Source of the DNA: Aggregatibacter sp. 2125159857
Lineage (GTDB): Bacteria; Pseudomonadota; Gammaproteobacteria; Enterobacterales; Pasteurellaceae
Direction: 5' to 3'
DNA: 64,000 bases
Assembly: GCF_017798005.1 (NCBI RefSeq)
Contig: NZ_CP072548.1
Location: 1,935,513 to 1,999,512 of the forward strand
In this document: positions 29,938 to 41,305 of the stretch, piece by piece
How the letters are laid out: every line of letters begins with the position of its first letter
Position numbering within the stretch: the stretch's first letter is position 1
The notes under the pieces: model-generated
What the model was told of the DNA's origin: nothing
What the model saw: only the letters and a program-made list of their open reading frames with translations
The model's database searches: none
Program-made: the position numbers and the translations under genes

Positions 29938-30516
29938 CTATTTTTTCATTTCAAATTCAATCAACATAATCAAAATATGAATCACTTTAATATGCACTTC
30001 TTGAATCCGATCGGCATAACCAAAATGCGGCACGCGAACTTCCACATCGGCTAAGCCCGCCATTTTTCCGCCGTCTTTGCCGGTTAGCACAATCACCTTC
30101 ATGCCTTTTTCTTTGGCAACCTGAATGGCATTTAAAATATTCACGGAATTGCCCGAAGTTGAAAGTGCAAATAACACATCGCCTTGTTGACCGACTGCCT
30201 CAATATAACGGGAAAACACATATTCATAACCAAAATCGTTACCTACACAACTTAAGTGGCTGACATCCGAAATGGCAATGGCAGGATATCCCGGGCGATT
30301 TGCGCGGTAACGTCCGGTGAGCTCTTCAGCAAAATGCATGGCGTCACAATGAGAACCACCGTTACCACAAGAAAGTACCTTTCCGCCCTGTTTAAACCGA
30401 TCGGCAATTAATAATGCCGCCTGTTGCACCGCCTGAATATTTTTTTCATCTGATAAAAACGCGTTTAATACGGTTGCCGCCTCGTCTAATTCAGCTTTAA
30501 TTTGGTCAAAATACAT
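29938..30516 (-). CDS. gmhA: Phosphoheptose isomerase (sedoheptulose-7-phosphate isomerase)
   Basis: First step of ADP-heptose synthesis for the lipooligosaccharide core. 192 residues, one SIS domain. Signature stretches are [20 protein letters not shown], which holds substrate and zinc-site residues, and [14 protein letters not shown]. The start at 30516 has a strong AGGAGG on the minus strand. It works upstream of waaF and opsX in this window, but is transcribed on its own. Confidence 0.96.
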   Translation of the reverse strand: MYFDQIKAELDEAATVLNAFLSDEKNIQAVQQAALLIADRFKQGGKVLSCGNGGSHCDAMHFAEELTGRYRANRPGYPAIAISDVSHLSCVGNDFGYEYVFSRYIEAVGQQGDVLFALSTSGNSVNILNAIQVAKEKGMKVIVLTGKDGGKMAGLADVEVRVPHFGYADRIQEVHIKVIHILIMLIEFEMKK

Positions 30517-30684
30517 CCCGTCCTCCTGATATAAAAAAATTAACGAATTGTAATCAAATTTAGCCTATTGCTCAATAATAACCTCCTTTTTAGGGTTCAA
30601 TGTAGCCGTCTATGATTTGCTTTCCGAAGTGGGCATTTATCGTTATAATGAAAAGATTGATCTTAATTTTTTACAGGCAATATC

Positions 30685-31623
30685 ATGCAATTAATTCGTG
30701 GGCTCTCTAAGGTATCGCAATGTTTGTCGAGTTGTGTTTTGACTATCGGCAATTTTGACGGGGTACATTTAGGCCATCAAGCGATTTTGCACCATTTACG
30801 CCAAAAAGCCGACGAACTGAATTTGCCCATGGCGGTAATGTTATTCGAACCTCAACCGCAAGAATTTTTTCTGGGTGACAAAGCCCCTGCTCGCCTTATG
30901 CGTTTGCGCGATAAATTGTATTATCTTAAACAAGCCGGTGTGGATGTGGTTATCATCGCAAAATTCGACCGCACTTTTGCCAATTTGCCTGCACAACAAT
31001 TTATTGAAGATTGGTTGGTGCGTAAATTAAATGTGAAATTTTTAAGCATTGGCGATGATTTTAAATTTGGTGCCAAACGCCAAGGTAACTTTGCGCTGTT
31101 ACAACACGCCGGTGAAAAGTTTGGTTTTACCGTCGAAGATAACCGTAGCTTTTGTTTGGATGCCTTGCGAATCAGTAGCACGGCGATTCGCGAAGCATTA
31201 GCCAAGGATGATTTAACGTTAGCGGAAAAATTACTTGGACGTCCTTATCGTATTTTAGGGCGCGTAATTCACGGCAATCAGCTTGGTCGCACTATCGGGT
31301 TTCCGACTGCGAATATTCGCTTGCATCGTCAGGTAAATCCGGTCAAAGGGGTGTACGCAGTTAAAGTGCGGTTAAAATCCGGCGCGTTTTTTAATGGGGT
31401 CGCAAACATCGGCACCCGTCCGACCATCAACGGTGTGAATCAATTATTAGAGGCGCATTTATTTGATTTTCAAGGCGATCTTTATGGTCAATGGTTGGAT
31501 GTAGAACTCTGTCATAAAATCCGCAATGAAATGAAATTTTCCTCTTTTGACGATTTAAAAGCACAAATTGCGCAGGACGTGGAAACGGCGAAAAACGTTT
31601 TCAAAACTAACCGCACTTTATAG
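30685..31623 (+). CDS. ribF: Bifunctional riboflavin kinase / FAD synthetase
   Basis: Makes FMN from riboflavin, then FAD. 312 residues, normal length. The N-terminal adenylyltransferase domain has LTIGNFDGVHLGHQ (HxGH nucleotidyltransferase motif) and SSTAIREAL. The C-terminal kinase domain begins at GRVIHGNQLGR and contains IGFPTANI. A TATAAT -10 box at 30644-30649 lies 36 bases before the start; the -35 is weak. It is followed by ileS after 39 bases, the classical ribF-ileS pair. Confidence 0.96.
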   Translation: MQLIRGLSKVSQCLSSCVLTIGNFDGVHLGHQAILHHLRQKADELNLPMAVMLFEPQPQEFFLGDKAPARLMRLRDKLYYLKQAGVDVVIIAKFDRTFANLPAQQFIEDWLVRKLNVKFLSIGDDFKFGAKRQGNFALLQHAGEKFGFTVEDNRSFCLDALRISSTAIREALAKDDLTLAEKLLGRPYRILGRVIHGNQLGRTIGFPTANIRLHRQVNPVKGVYAVKVRLKSGAFFNGVANIGTRPTINGVNQLLEAHLFDFQGDLYGQWLDVELCHKIRNEMKFSSFDDLKAQIAQDVETAKNVFKTNRTL

Positions 31624-31662
31624 AACACAAATTTTAATTTTTACATAACACTGGAATATAAA

Positions 31663-34485
31663 ATGACTGATTATAAAAATACCCTTAACCTCCCTGAAAC
31701 GGGCTTTCCAATGCGCGGCGATTTAGCCAAGCGCGAGCCTGTGATGTTGAAAAACTGGTATGAGAAAAATCTCTATCAAAAAATTCGTGAAAATTCAAAA
31801 GGCAAAAAATCCTTTATTTTGCATGATGGCCCTCCGTATGCGAACGGCAACATTCATATCGGCCATGCAGTGAATAAAATTCTGAAAGATATTATTGTGA
31901 AATCCAAAACCGCATTAGGTTTTGACTCGCCTTATATTCCGGGTTGGGACTGTCACGGCTTGCCGATTGAATTAAAAGTAGAAGGCTTAGTAGGCAAACC
32001 GAATGAGAAAATTTCTGCGGCTGAATTCCGAGCGAAATGCCGTGAATATGCAGCGGAACAGGTAGAAGGCCAGAAAAAAGACTTTATCCGTTTAGGCGTG
32101 TTGGGTGATTGGAATAACCCTTATTTGACCATGAACTTTGATACCGAAGCACACATCATCCGTACGCTTGGCAAAGTGATTGCTAACGGCCACTTATACA
32201 AAGGATCCAAACCGGTGCACTGGTGTTTGGATTGCGGTTCTTCTTTGGCTGAAGCGGAAGTGGAATACGAAGACAAAGTTTCTCCGTCCATTTATGTGTG
32301 TTTCCCGGCGGTAAGTGCGGTAGAAATTGAAGAGAAATTTAACGCTGTCGGAAAAGGTCATGGCAAATTATCTGCAGTCATTTGGACAACAACGCCTTGG
32401 ACAATGCCATCTAACCGTGCGATTGCAGTAAATGCAGAATTAGAATACAACCTAGTCCAACTTGGTGATGAGCGTGTGATCTTAGCCGCTGAATTAGTGG
32501 AATCCGTGGCGAAAGCGGTAGGTGTAGAACAGGTTGAAATTTTAGGGTCAGTAAAAGGTCAAGCACTTGAGTTAGTACGCTTTAACCATCCGTTCTATGA
32601 TTTCACTGTACCGGTGATTTTAGGCGATCACGTGACCACCGATGGCGGTACAGGTTTAGTACACACTGCACCGGATCACGGTTTAGACGATTTTATTGTA
32701 GGACAAAAATATAATTTACCAATGGCGGGTCTTGTATCGAATGACGGTAAATTTATTTCAACCACTGAATTCTTCGCAGGTAAAGGCGTATTTGAAGCGA
32801 ATCCATTGGTTGTTGAAAAATTACAGGAAGTGGGCAACTTATTAAAAGTGGAGAAAATCAAACACAGCTACCCACACTGCTGGCGCCATAAAACCCCGAT
32901 TATTTTCCGTGCGACTCCGCAATGGTTTATCGGCATGGAAACACAAGGTTTACGCCAACAAGCCTTAGGTGAAATCAAACAAGTGCGTTGGATTCCGGAT
33001 TGGGGTCAAGCTCGTATCGAAAAAATGGTGGAAAATCGTCCTGACTGGTGTATTTCCCGTCAACGTACTTGGGGTGTACCAATGACCTTATTCGTGCACA
33101 AAGAAACCGAAGAGCTTCATCCGCGTACCTTAGAGTTACTTGAAGAAGTGGCGAAACGTGTAGAGAAAGCCGGTATTCAAGCATGGTGGGATTTAGACGA
33201 AAAAGAATTATTAGGCGCAGATGCAGAAACCTATCGCAAAGTGCCTGATACTCTTGACGTATGGTTCGACTCAGGATCAACCTATTCTTCTGTGGTGGCG
33301 AATCGTCCGGAATTTAACGGTCAAGATATCGACATGTATTTAGAAGGTTCCGACCAACACCGTGGTTGGTTTATGTCTTCTTTAATGCTTTCAACTGCAA
33401 CAGATAAAAAAGCACCTTACAAACAAGTATTAACCCATGGCTTCACGGTGGATGGTCAAGGACGCAAAATGTCTAAATCCATCGGTAACATCGTGACGCC
33501 ACAAGAAGTCATGGATAAATTCGGTGGTGACATTTTACGTTTATGGGTGGCCTCTACTGACTATACCGGTGAAATGACCGTTTCCGATGAAATCTTAAAA
33601 CGTGCGGCAGACAGCTATCGTCGTATTCGTAACACGGCACGTTTCTTACTAGCTAACTTAAACGGTTTTGATCCACAACGTGATGCCGTTAAACCGGAAG
33701 AAATGATTAGCTTAGATCGTTGGGCGGTAGCTTGTGCGTTAGATGCACAAAAAGAAATTAAAGACGCTTATGATAACTATCAATTCCATGCCGTAGTGCA
33801 ACGCTTAATGCGTTTCTGTTCTGTGGAAATGGGCTCGTTCTACCTTGATATTATCAAAGACCGTCAATACACCACCAAAGCAGACAGCCTTGCGCGTCGT
33901 AGCTGCCAAACCGCTTTATGGCACATTGCGGAAGCTTTAGTACGTTGGATGGCACCAATCCTGTCATTCACGGCAGATGAAGTGTGGGGGTACTTGCCGC
34001 AAACGGCGACGGCACGTGCAGAATTCGTCTTTACGGAAGAATTCTACGAAGGCTTATTCGGCTTAGGCGCGAACGAAAAATTAGATGATGCTTACTGGCA
34101 ACAACTGATTAAAGTACGTTCTGAAGTGAACCGCGTGTTAGAAATCGCCCGTAATGACAAAGTGATTGGCGGCGGTTTAGAAGCAGAAGTAACGGTTTAT
34201 GCTAACGATGAATATCGTGCCTTGTTAGAACAATTAGGCGATGAATTACGTTTCGTGTTGATTACGTCAAAAGCTGAAGTGAAAGCATTGTCAGATAAAC
34301 CGGCAGATGTAGCTGATGGCGAGTTAGAGGGGATTGCAGTAAGCGTTACCCGTTCTCAAGGCGAAAAATGCCCGCGCTGCTGGCATTATTCCGACAAAAT
34401 CGGTGTGAATTCGGAACATCCGACACTTTGCCCGCGTTGTGTAGAAAACGTTGCAGGCAATGGCGAAGTCAGACGTTTCGCTTAA
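31663..34485 (+). CDS. ileS: Isoleucyl-tRNA synthetase
   Basis: Class I synthetase of 940 residues charging tRNA(Ile), with an editing domain that removes valine. The HIGH motif is at 65-68 (NIHIGHAV), the KMSKS loop at 602-606, and the editing domain in between has [11 protein letters not shown]. The C-terminal zinc finger is seen in CPRCWHYS and CPRCVENV. In E. coli lspA follows and overlaps; here a terminator and convergent eno follow instead, so the usual ileS-lspA link is broken. Confidence 0.98.
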   Translation: MTDYKNTLNLPETGFPMRGDLAKREPVMLKNWYEKNLYQKIRENSKGKKSFILHDGPPYANGNIHIGHAVNKILKDIIVKSKTALGFDSPYIPGWDCHGLPIELKVEGLVGKPNEKISAAEFRAKCREYAAEQVEGQKKDFIRLGVLGDWNNPYLTMNFDTEAHIIRTLGKVIANGHLYKGSKPVHWCLDCGSSLAEAEVEYEDKVSPSIYVCFPAVSAVEIEEKFNAVGKGHGKLSAVIWTTTPWTMPSNRAIAVNAELEYNLVQLGDERVILAAELVESVAKAVGVEQVEILGSVKGQALELVRFNHPFYDFTVPVILGDHVTTDGGTGLVHTAPDHGLDDFIVGQKYNLPMAGLVSNDGKFISTTEFFAGKGVFEANPLVVEKLQEVGNLLKVEKIKHSYPHCWRHKTPIIFRATPQWFIGMETQGLRQQALGEIKQVRWIPDWGQARIEKMVENRPDWCISRQRTWGVPMTLFVHKETEELHPRTLELLEEVAKRVEKAGIQAWWDLDEKELLGADAETYRKVPDTLDVWFDSGSTYSSVVANRPEFNGQDIDMYLEGSDQHRGWFMSSLMLSTATDKKAPYKQVLTHGFTVDGQGRKMSKSIGNIVTPQEVMDKFGGDILRLWVASTDYTGEMTVSDEILKRAADSYRRIRNTARFLLANLNGFDPQRDAVKPEEMISLDRWAVACALDAQKEIKDAYDNYQFHAVVQRLMRFCSVEMGSFYLDIIKDRQYTTKADSLARRSCQTALWHIAEALVRWMAPILSFTADEVWGYLPQTATARAEFVFTEEFYEGLFGLGANEKLDDAYWQQLIKVRSEVNRVLEIARNDKVIGGGLEAEVTVYANDEYRALLEQLGDELRFVLITSKAEVKALSDKPADVADGELEGIAVSVTRSQGEKCPRCWHYSDKIGVNSEHPTLCPRCVENVAGNGEVRRFA

Positions 34486-34541
34486 TTCACGCTTTTCGCA
34501 TTGGCCGATTTACCTCGGTCAATGCGCCAATCAAAATGAAG

Positions 34542-34572
34542 AAAGGATAAGTCGATAGGCTTATCCTTTTTT
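34542..34572 (+). terminator. Terminator of ileS
   Basis: AAAGGATAAG (34542-34551) pairs with CTTATCCTTT (34560-34569), loop of 8, followed by TTT. It lies 57 bases after the ileS stop. Confidence 0.8.
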
Positions 34573-34580
34573 AGTTGAAT

Positions 34581-34616
34581 AAAAAAGCTGAGTTCAACTT
34601 TAGTCGAACTCAGCTT
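34581..34616 (-). terminator. Terminator of eno
   Basis: An 11-base stem AAGCTGAGTTC (34585-34595) with GAACTCAGCTT (34606-34616), loop of 10. On the minus strand it is followed by a run of T (A-run at 34581-34586). It sits next to the separate ileS terminator, so each convergent gene has its own. Confidence 0.8.
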
Positions 34617-34671
34617 GAAACATTAAAGTGCGGTGGCTTTTACACCTATTTTTTTCTCCGCATCTATGCAA

Positions 34672-36000
<1,329 letters not shown>

Positions 36001-36183
36001 TTAATTAAAACGGGTTAGTTTGCTCTAAAAATGTCGGTATCATAAAGCTATTTTGTTCCTTTGTCTTGCAAAAACTACAGACAATTTGATTTTGCTCTAT
36101 GTTTTCCGCCAACTTAAGTGCGGTTCAATTTTAAGATGAATTTTTCGAGATAATGCGCCATGAATTTGAACGAAAATAGCCCG

Positions 36184-36846
36184 TTATTCGGCAAAATATT
36201 GCAGTAAGTTTTTCACCGCACTTTGCCAGTCTTGTGCTTTGGTGACAGCGGAGATCACGGCAATACTGCCTACCCCTGTGGCTAAAATATCAGGAAAATG
36301 CGAAGCACTGATGCCACCGATTGCGACAGTCGGCATTTTACCTAAGTTTTTTACCTGTGTGGCTAAATTGGCAATGCCTTGAGGGGCGGAAGGCATCTCT
36401 TTGGTTTGTGTCGGGAAAATATGCCCGAGGGCAATATAGGAAGGACGCAACGGTAACACCAGATCGACTTCTTCTTGATTGTGGGTGGAGACACCGAGAC
36501 GTAGTCCCGCTTGTTGGATGGCGTTTAAATCCGCTGTGAGTAGATCCTCTTGCCCAAGATGGACGCCGTAAGCCTGATACTTAATTGCCAACTGCCAAAA
36601 ATCATCTACAAATAACCGCACTTGATGTTGTTTGGCTAAGGTAATGCAGCGCGCAATTTCCTCTTCCGCCTGTTCCGCAGAACGATCTTTAATGCGAATT
36701 TGCAAGGTTTTCACGCCGGCGTGAATGAGTCGTTCAACCCATTCATAACTGTCTACGATGACATACAAGCCTAACTTAAATTCAGTGGGCGCAAAAGGGG
36801 CTTTGGGTGGGATGATTTCGGATAAATGAGATAGCGATACGGCCAT
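36184..36846 (-). CDS. thiE: Thiamine-phosphate synthase
   Basis: Joins the pyrimidine and thiazole halves to give thiamine phosphate. 220 residues, TIM barrel, with [16 protein letters not shown] near the N-terminus, [31 protein letters not shown] and [11 protein letters not shown]. The frame can be read from a TTG at 36858, but that TTGGAG is the ribosome-binding site of the ATG at 36846, so the shorter start is used. No other thi genes and no TPP riboswitch were seen next to it. Confidence 0.93.
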   Translation of the reverse strand: MAVSLSHLSEIIPPKAPFAPTEFKLGLYVIVDSYEWVERLIHAGVKTLQIRIKDRSAEQAEEEIARCITLAKQHQVRLFVDDFWQLAIKYQAYGVHLGQEDLLTADLNAIQQAGLRLGVSTHNQEEVDLVLPLRPSYIALGHIFPTQTKEMPSAPQGIANLATQVKNLGKMPTVAIGGISASHFPDILATGVGSIAVISAVTKAQDWQSAVKNLLQYFAE

Positions 36847-36926
36847 AGCAAACTCCAATTAAATTGACATAAATGAAATAACGGCAACAGTGCAAGTGCG
36901 GTCAGATATTGAGGCGTTTTTCTCTT

Positions 36927-37970
36927 TTAAAACAAACCGCACTTTTTCATCTGTTCCACCACCTGCGCCACCTCAATTTGTGCCATCAGATGCTTCCCTT
37001 TTAACTTCGTTGCCCAAGGCAACTGCGCAGATGGTTTGCCAAATTCCTTTTGCACATTTTTTTCATACACCGACACCACATTGGCAAGGTTGCGATAAGG
37101 GCCGGTACGCAACGGGTTGTGGTAAGCATATAAACCGATAACCGGCGTGCCTTGCGTCGTTGCAATATGTGCAGGGCCGGAATCCGGTGAAAGCACCAAA
37201 TCCACCTGCCGGATTAATGCCGCAAGCTGTGGAAGCGTTAACTTGCCTGCAGCATTGGTTGGTGCAAAGTGACATAAGCCCTGAATTTGCTCAATTATCG
37301 CCAATTCACGAGGCGCGGGTGAACTGCACAAAATCACGTTGACATTATGTTGGTGGGCAATATTGGCGACTTCCGCATAACGTTCTACTAACCAGTCTTT
37401 TTCGGGCTTACTGGAACAAGGGGAAATCAGCAAATTCTTACGGGTGGGATCAATATATTGGCGCGCTGTGATCAAATCATCCTCCGCTACCGGCAAATCC
37501 CATTGCGGTTCTGTGCAAGGCACACCCAAATAGTCCACAAACGCCATAAAGCCGTCTAACACATGAGGATTGTTCGGGTCTTGAATCTTGCGATGGGTAA
37601 ACAACCACTGCCCTTCGCGCGCCCGCTGTTTACCGAAACCGATACGATATTTCGCCTTAATACCCAGGGATAAAATTGACGCACGAAATGCCGTTTGCAT
37701 ATTTAATAACGCATCAAATCGACGATCTTTCAACTGTCGCCACAACTGACACACCCCACGCCAGCCGCTTTTTTTGTCATACACCACAAACTCCACCCCC
37801 GACACATGACGAAACAGCTGCGCTTCCGTTTTTCCGATAACCCATGTTATTTGGGTGCTTGGCCAATAACGCTGAATCTGTTGCACCGCCGCCAACGCAT
37901 GGCAAACATCGCCAATGGCGGACAAACGTAAAATACAAAGGGATTGCGGAGGCTGGGTGAAAAGCGGCAT
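36927..37970 (-). CDS. opsX: ADP-heptose:LPS heptosyltransferase I (OpsX type)
   Basis: Adds the first heptose to phosphorylated Kdo in lipooligosaccharide. Glycosyltransferase family 9, 347 residues. The N-terminus LCILRLSAIGDVCHALA, the middle ISPCSSKPEKDW and the nucleotide-sugar site LSPDSGPAHIATTQGTPVIG followed by LYAYHNP are characteristic. It is close to the H. influenzae OpsX as I remember it, and it is divergent from kdkA as there. OpsX acts on a single phosphorylated Kdo, which fits with the kinase next door. Confidence 0.92.
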   Translation of the reverse strand: MPLFTQPPQSLCILRLSAIGDVCHALAAVQQIQRYWPSTQITWVIGKTEAQLFRHVSGVEFVVYDKKSGWRGVCQLWRQLKDRRFDALLNMQTAFRASILSLGIKAKYRIGFGKQRAREGQWLFTHRKIQDPNNPHVLDGFMAFVDYLGVPCTEPQWDLPVAEDDLITARQYIDPTRKNLLISPCSSKPEKDWLVERYAEVANIAHQHNVNVILCSSPAPRELAIIEQIQGLCHFAPTNAAGKLTLPQLAALIRQVDLVLSPDSGPAHIATTQGTPVIGLYAYHNPLRTGPYRNLANVVSVYEKNVQKEFGKPSAQLPWATKLKGKHLMAQIEVAQVVEQMKKCGLF

Positions 37971-38056
37971 AGATCTCTCGTTGATGTTGAATTTGGGAAT
38001 TGCGTTATTTTAAAGTAGAATGCGCCCATCCGCTATCTCATTTTCAAGGTCGCAAA

Positions 38057-38785
38057 ATGCTTGAATATCAACTGAAAAACGACTTTTTTCTGTTTAATTT
38101 TGAACACCCGGAACCCCATCAGGAAGACTTTTTTAACGCCGATTTTTGGCGCCGACAAAACCGCATTTTAGGATCGGCACAAGGGCGCGGCACCACATGG
38201 TTTTTACACTCGGCAGATCGCTTCGGTGTAAACACCGCGCTGCGTCATTATTACCGTGGTGGCTTATGGGGCAAGTTCAACAAGGATCGTTACCTTTTTC
38301 AGCAGCTACAAAATACTCGTAGCATTGCTGAATTTAACCTGTTAAATCAATTACATCAGGCCGGCCTACCGGTACCCACACCCATTGGAGCACGGGTTCG
38401 TAAAGGCAACTTGGGAGTCTGTTATCAAGCTGATTTGCTGAGCGAAAAAATCGAAAATGCCCAAGATCTGACCGCACTTTTGCAGACACAACGTCTTACC
38501 GCCGACCAATGGCGACAAATCGGCGGATTGATCCGTCAATTACACGATTTACAAATTTGCCACACCGATCTCAACGCGCACAACATTCTGTGCCAACAAC
38601 TGGAAGGCGGGACAAAATTTTGGCTCATTGATTTTGATAAGTGCGGTGAAAAATCGGGCAGTTTTTGGAAGGAAGGCAATTTGCAACGATTACAGCGTTC
38701 CTTTAACAAAGAAGTGGAACGTATGCACATTCAATTTGACGAGCAGCATTGGCAGCACTTGATGGAAGGTTATTCACAAAAATAA
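38057..38785 (+). CDS. kdkA: 3-deoxy-D-manno-octulosonic acid (Kdo) kinase
   Basis: Phosphorylates the single Kdo of lipid A precursor at position 4. 242 residues, kinase-like fold. The catalytic loop is HTDLNAHNIL (Asp171) and the metal-binding loop IDFDKCGEK (Asp192). YYRGGLWGK and GVNTALRHY occur in the N-lobe. The frame opens at 38000, but the ATG at 38057 follows AAGGT and matches the family N-terminus. The last 61 codons (from Leu182) are repeated 542 bases downstream. Confidence 0.94.
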   Translation: MLEYQLKNDFFLFNFEHPEPHQEDFFNADFWRRQNRILGSAQGRGTTWFLHSADRFGVNTALRHYYRGGLWGKFNKDRYLFQQLQNTRSIAEFNLLNQLHQAGLPVPTPIGARVRKGNLGVCYQADLLSEKIENAQDLTALLQTQRLTADQWRQIGGLIRQLHDLQICHTDLNAHNILCQQLEGGTKFWLIDFDKCGEKSGSFWKEGNLQRLQRSFNKEVERMHIQFDEQHWQHLMEGYSQK

Positions 38786-38837
38786 TCACTGAATTGGCAA
38801 CAAAAACGGTAGGCACATTGACCTACCGTTTTTTATT
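38600..38837 (+). repeat. Direct repeat copy 1: kdkA tail plus its terminator
   Basis: 238 bases that recur at 39142-39379 with about seven differences. It includes kdkA codons 182 to stop, one uptake signal (38639) and the terminator hairpin. The two copies are separated by 304 bases. Confidence 0.95.
38802..38837 (+). terminator. Terminator of kdkA
   Basis: AAAAACGGTAGG (38802-38813) pairs with CCTACCGTTTTT (38822-38833) over an 8-base loop, continuing into T and ATT. It is inside the duplicated segment. Confidence 0.85.
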
Positions 38838-38983
38838 ATAGCCAGCCAAAGTCTGGCTATAAAAGTCATAGGCTATGCGTATGGCGCCAAATAGCTTAAG
38901 CGATAAACAGAAAAAAATCCTCGCTATATAATGAACAAGGCTGACAAGCGAAACTCAATATATAGGACGATTATTTACCCCCT

Positions 38984-39138
38984 CGTAGCGTGCAACTTGT
39001 TGCACGAATAATTAGCCTCGATGCGTAATTCACGATTTCATGCGTAGCGTGCATCTTGATGCACGACCAAATTACGCACGGAACGTTATTTAACGCTTTC
39101 AGGCATTCATGATTTCGTGCAACAAGTTGCACGCTACG
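38984..39138. repeat. Cluster of three 24-bp palindromic repeats
   Basis: Copy A is at 38984-39007, copy B at 39043-39066 and an inverted copy C at 39115-39138. A and C are exact reverse complements; B differs at two symmetrical bases (ATCTTGAT for AACTTGTT). Each has the core CGTGCAACTTGTTGCACG, itself a near-perfect palindrome, so each copy can form a small hairpin and the whole block a larger one. The layout resembles REP-type elements. Between them are partial inverted repeats around ATGCGTAATT and AATTACGCA. No gene is seen in the block. Confidence 0.85.
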
Positions 39139-39141
39139 ATT

Positions 39142-39327
39142 CTGGAAGGCGGGACAAAATTTTGGTTCATTGATTTTGATAAGTGCGGTGAAAAATCGGG
39201 CAGTTTTTGGAAGGAAGGCAATTTGCAACGATTACAACGTTCCTTTAACAAAGAAGTGGAACGTATGCACATTCAATTTGACGGGCAACATTGGCAGCAC
39301 TTGATGGAAGGTTATTCACAAAAATAA
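39142..39327 (+). pseudogene. Duplicated C-terminal fragment of kdkA
   Basis: Repeats kdkA codons 182-242 plus stop, in frame, with two amino acid changes (Leu to Phe before IDFDKC, Glu to Gly in FDEQH). It keeps the metal-loop IDFDKCGEKS but lacks the N-lobe and the catalytic loop, so it cannot be a working kinase. An ATG at 39109 inside the palindrome region would give a 72-residue fusion, but no ribosome-binding site supports it. It should not be annotated as a second kinase gene. Confidence 0.9.
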
Positions 39328-39379
39328 TCACGGGATTGGCAACAAAAACGGTAGGCACATTGATCTACCGTTTTTTATT
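39142..39379 (+). repeat. Direct repeat copy 2
   Basis: Second copy of the 238-base segment at 38600-38837. It ends after the duplicated terminator (stem 39344-39355 with 39364-39375, one base changed to a G-T pair), 18 bases before the stop of the convergent phosphohexomutase gene, for which it can also serve as terminator. Confidence 0.95.
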
Positions 39380-39397
39380 TCTAGTTAGTCCGGCAGA

Positions 39398-41059
39398 TTA
39401 GCAATCCTGCTTACCATACGCCTCTTGACGTAAAATCGCGCGAACGGCAGCATCGAATTCCGCCAACACATGATCCGCATTTTTCGGATCAGTACCACGC
39501 GCATCAAGATAGAACTTGATTTTCGGTTCAGTACCGGAAGGACGAGCAATCAGACGACTGCCGTTTTCCAAGACGAAGACCAAAATGTCGCTTTGACGGT
39601 CGGTTTTGGTGTGGTCAATAAATTGTGCCACATTGAAACCACCGATTTGGCTTGGCGGGTTATTGCGAAGTGCGGTCATTAATTTGCCGATTTCAGACAA
39701 ATCACTCACACGAATAGAAATTTGTCCGCTCACATAAGCACCAAATTCTTTGGTGAATTCCTCTGCATAATCTGCCAAGGTTTTGCCTTGTTTCTTCAAG
39801 CTACGCACTAAATCCAAGAACACGATAGCGGCTGAAATACCGTCTTTATCACGTACTTTGTCCGGATCCACCAAATAACCCAACGCTTCTTCAAAACCGA
39901 ATAACAAGCCTTGGACTTTACCGATATATTTGAAGCCGGTAAGGGTTTCTTGGGATTCAAAACCATAACGTTTCGCAATCTCTGCCAAGGCAGGCGAGGA
40001 CACAAGAGAACAAGCCAATACGCCTTTTTTACCTTGTGCTTGATATTGTTTCGCCAAATACCAACCCAAGAAACAACCTACCACATTGCCGTGCAATGGT
40101 TTCCAGTTGCCTTCAGCATCCGGCACTGCCACCGCTAAACGGTCAGCATCCGGGTCATTGGCAATAATAAATTCGGCATTGTTTGCTTTTGCCACTTGAA
40201 TCGCTAAATCTAACGCCCCTTTTTCTTCCGGGTTCGGGAAATTCACGGTTGGGAAAGTGCCATCCGGCCAGACTTGTTCAGCAACGATGTGCGGTTGTGG
40301 CAAGCCCGCTTTTGTCAACGTTTTGCTCAACACTTCATAGCCCACGCCGTGCATGGCGGTATAAACGTAGTTAATGTCGGTTTGCGGTTCTTTCGCAAGT
40401 GCGGCAGTTTTCGCAATATAAGCGTCCACCACGGTGTCATCTAACACAACGTAATCTTGGCTACGTGGTAAATCTTTCACGCTGCCGGCAGCGACTTTAT
40501 CAATTAACGCCGCAATGTCTTTATCTGCCGGAGAAACGATTTGTCCGCCGCCGTTGGCTTTGCCTAAATAAACTTTATAGCCGTTATCTTCCGGTGGGTT
40601 GTGGCTGGCTGTCACCATCACGCCTGCGGTGGTATCAAAATATTGAATAGCATAAGCCAACACCGGGGTTGGTAATTTACGTGGTAATAAATAGGCTTTA
40701 ATGCCGGCGCCTGCCATGATTTCAGCCGTGTCGCGTGCAAATACATCGGAGTTTTTACGACCGTCATAGCCAATCACGATGGAAGGCTGTTTGTCATACC
40801 CTTTTAAATACTCAGCCAACCCACCGGCAGCTTGTGCCACCAACACACGATTCATCCCCATGGAACCGGCTTGCAGGCGACCGCGCAAACCGGCAGTACC
40901 GAATTGTAAACGTCCGTCAAAACGGGCAGCAAGTTCAGCTTCGGCTTTTGTATCGCCACCTTTTGCCGCGCTTAAAAGTGCGGTTAATTCTGCGTGCGTT
41001 TCTGCATCCGGATCTTGGTTTAACCAATTTTGTGCTATCTCGAAAAGTGTTGTCATCAT
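39398..41059 (-). CDS. Phosphohexomutase (phosphoglucomutase/phosphomannomutase family)
   Basis: Moves the phosphate between C1 and C6 of a hexose. 553 residues, alpha-D-phosphohexomutase family. The phosphoserine is Ser152 in TASHNPPEDNGYK, the metal loop is NDPDADRLAVA, the sugar loop GFKYIGKV and the phosphate-binding loop RPSGTEPKIKFY. The length and sequence fit the PgmB/ManB-like enzyme of H. influenzae, but whether it prefers glucose or mannose cannot be told from sequence. Tandem ATGs (41059, 41056) follow AAGGAAG on the minus strand. Confidence 0.92.
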   Translation of the reverse strand: MMTTLFEIAQNWLNQDPDAETHAELTALLSAAKGGDTKAEAELAARFDGRLQFGTAGLRGRLQAGSMGMNRVLVAQAAGGLAEYLKGYDKQPSIVIGYDGRKNSDVFARDTAEIMAGAGIKAYLLPRKLPTPVLAYAIQYFDTTAGVMVTASHNPPEDNGYKVYLGKANGGGQIVSPADKDIAALIDKVAAGSVKDLPRSQDYVVLDDTVVDAYIAKTAALAKEPQTDINYVYTAMHGVGYEVLSKTLTKAGLPQPHIVAEQVWPDGTFPTVNFPNPEEKGALDLAIQVAKANNAEFIIANDPDADRLAVAVPDAEGNWKPLHGNVVGCFLGWYLAKQYQAQGKKGVLACSLVSSPALAEIAKRYGFESQETLTGFKYIGKVQGLLFGFEEALGYLVDPDKVRDKDGISAAIVFLDLVRSLKKQGKTLADYAEEFTKEFGAYVSGQISIRVSDLSEIGKLMTALRNNPPSQIGGFNVAQFIDHTKTDRQSDILVFVLENGSRLIARPSGTEPKIKFYLDARGTDPKNADHVLAEFDAAVRAILRQEAYGKQDC

Positions 41060-41305
41060 GTCTTCCTTCTAGAAAATCAAACATTAAAAATACCTGTTAG
41101 ACTATCTAAAAAATACTGAAAGTAAAACGTTTATTTCCGATTAATTACAACATTTTGATCTATTTCATAAATTCCCCCAAAGACGATCAAGGTCTTCGCC
41201 AAACCCAAATAACATGGCAGAAAATAAAGGCATTTTTTCTTTATCAGAAAGGCTTTTTTTGCTATAACTGAGTGAGTTTTTTTAATTAATCTTAGGAGAT
41301 CTATC

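Noticed and set aside
38836..38862. Palindrome TATAGCCAG/CTGGCTATA after kdkA as an insertion-sequence end
   Set aside because: No matching partner end or transposase gene nearby; treated as an ordinary small hairpin in the gap.
39109..39327. A 72-residue open frame that could be called a second Kdo kinase gene
   Set aside because: All but the first eleven codons is the duplicated tail of kdkA; the N-lobe and catalytic loop are missing and no ribosome-binding site precedes the ATG.
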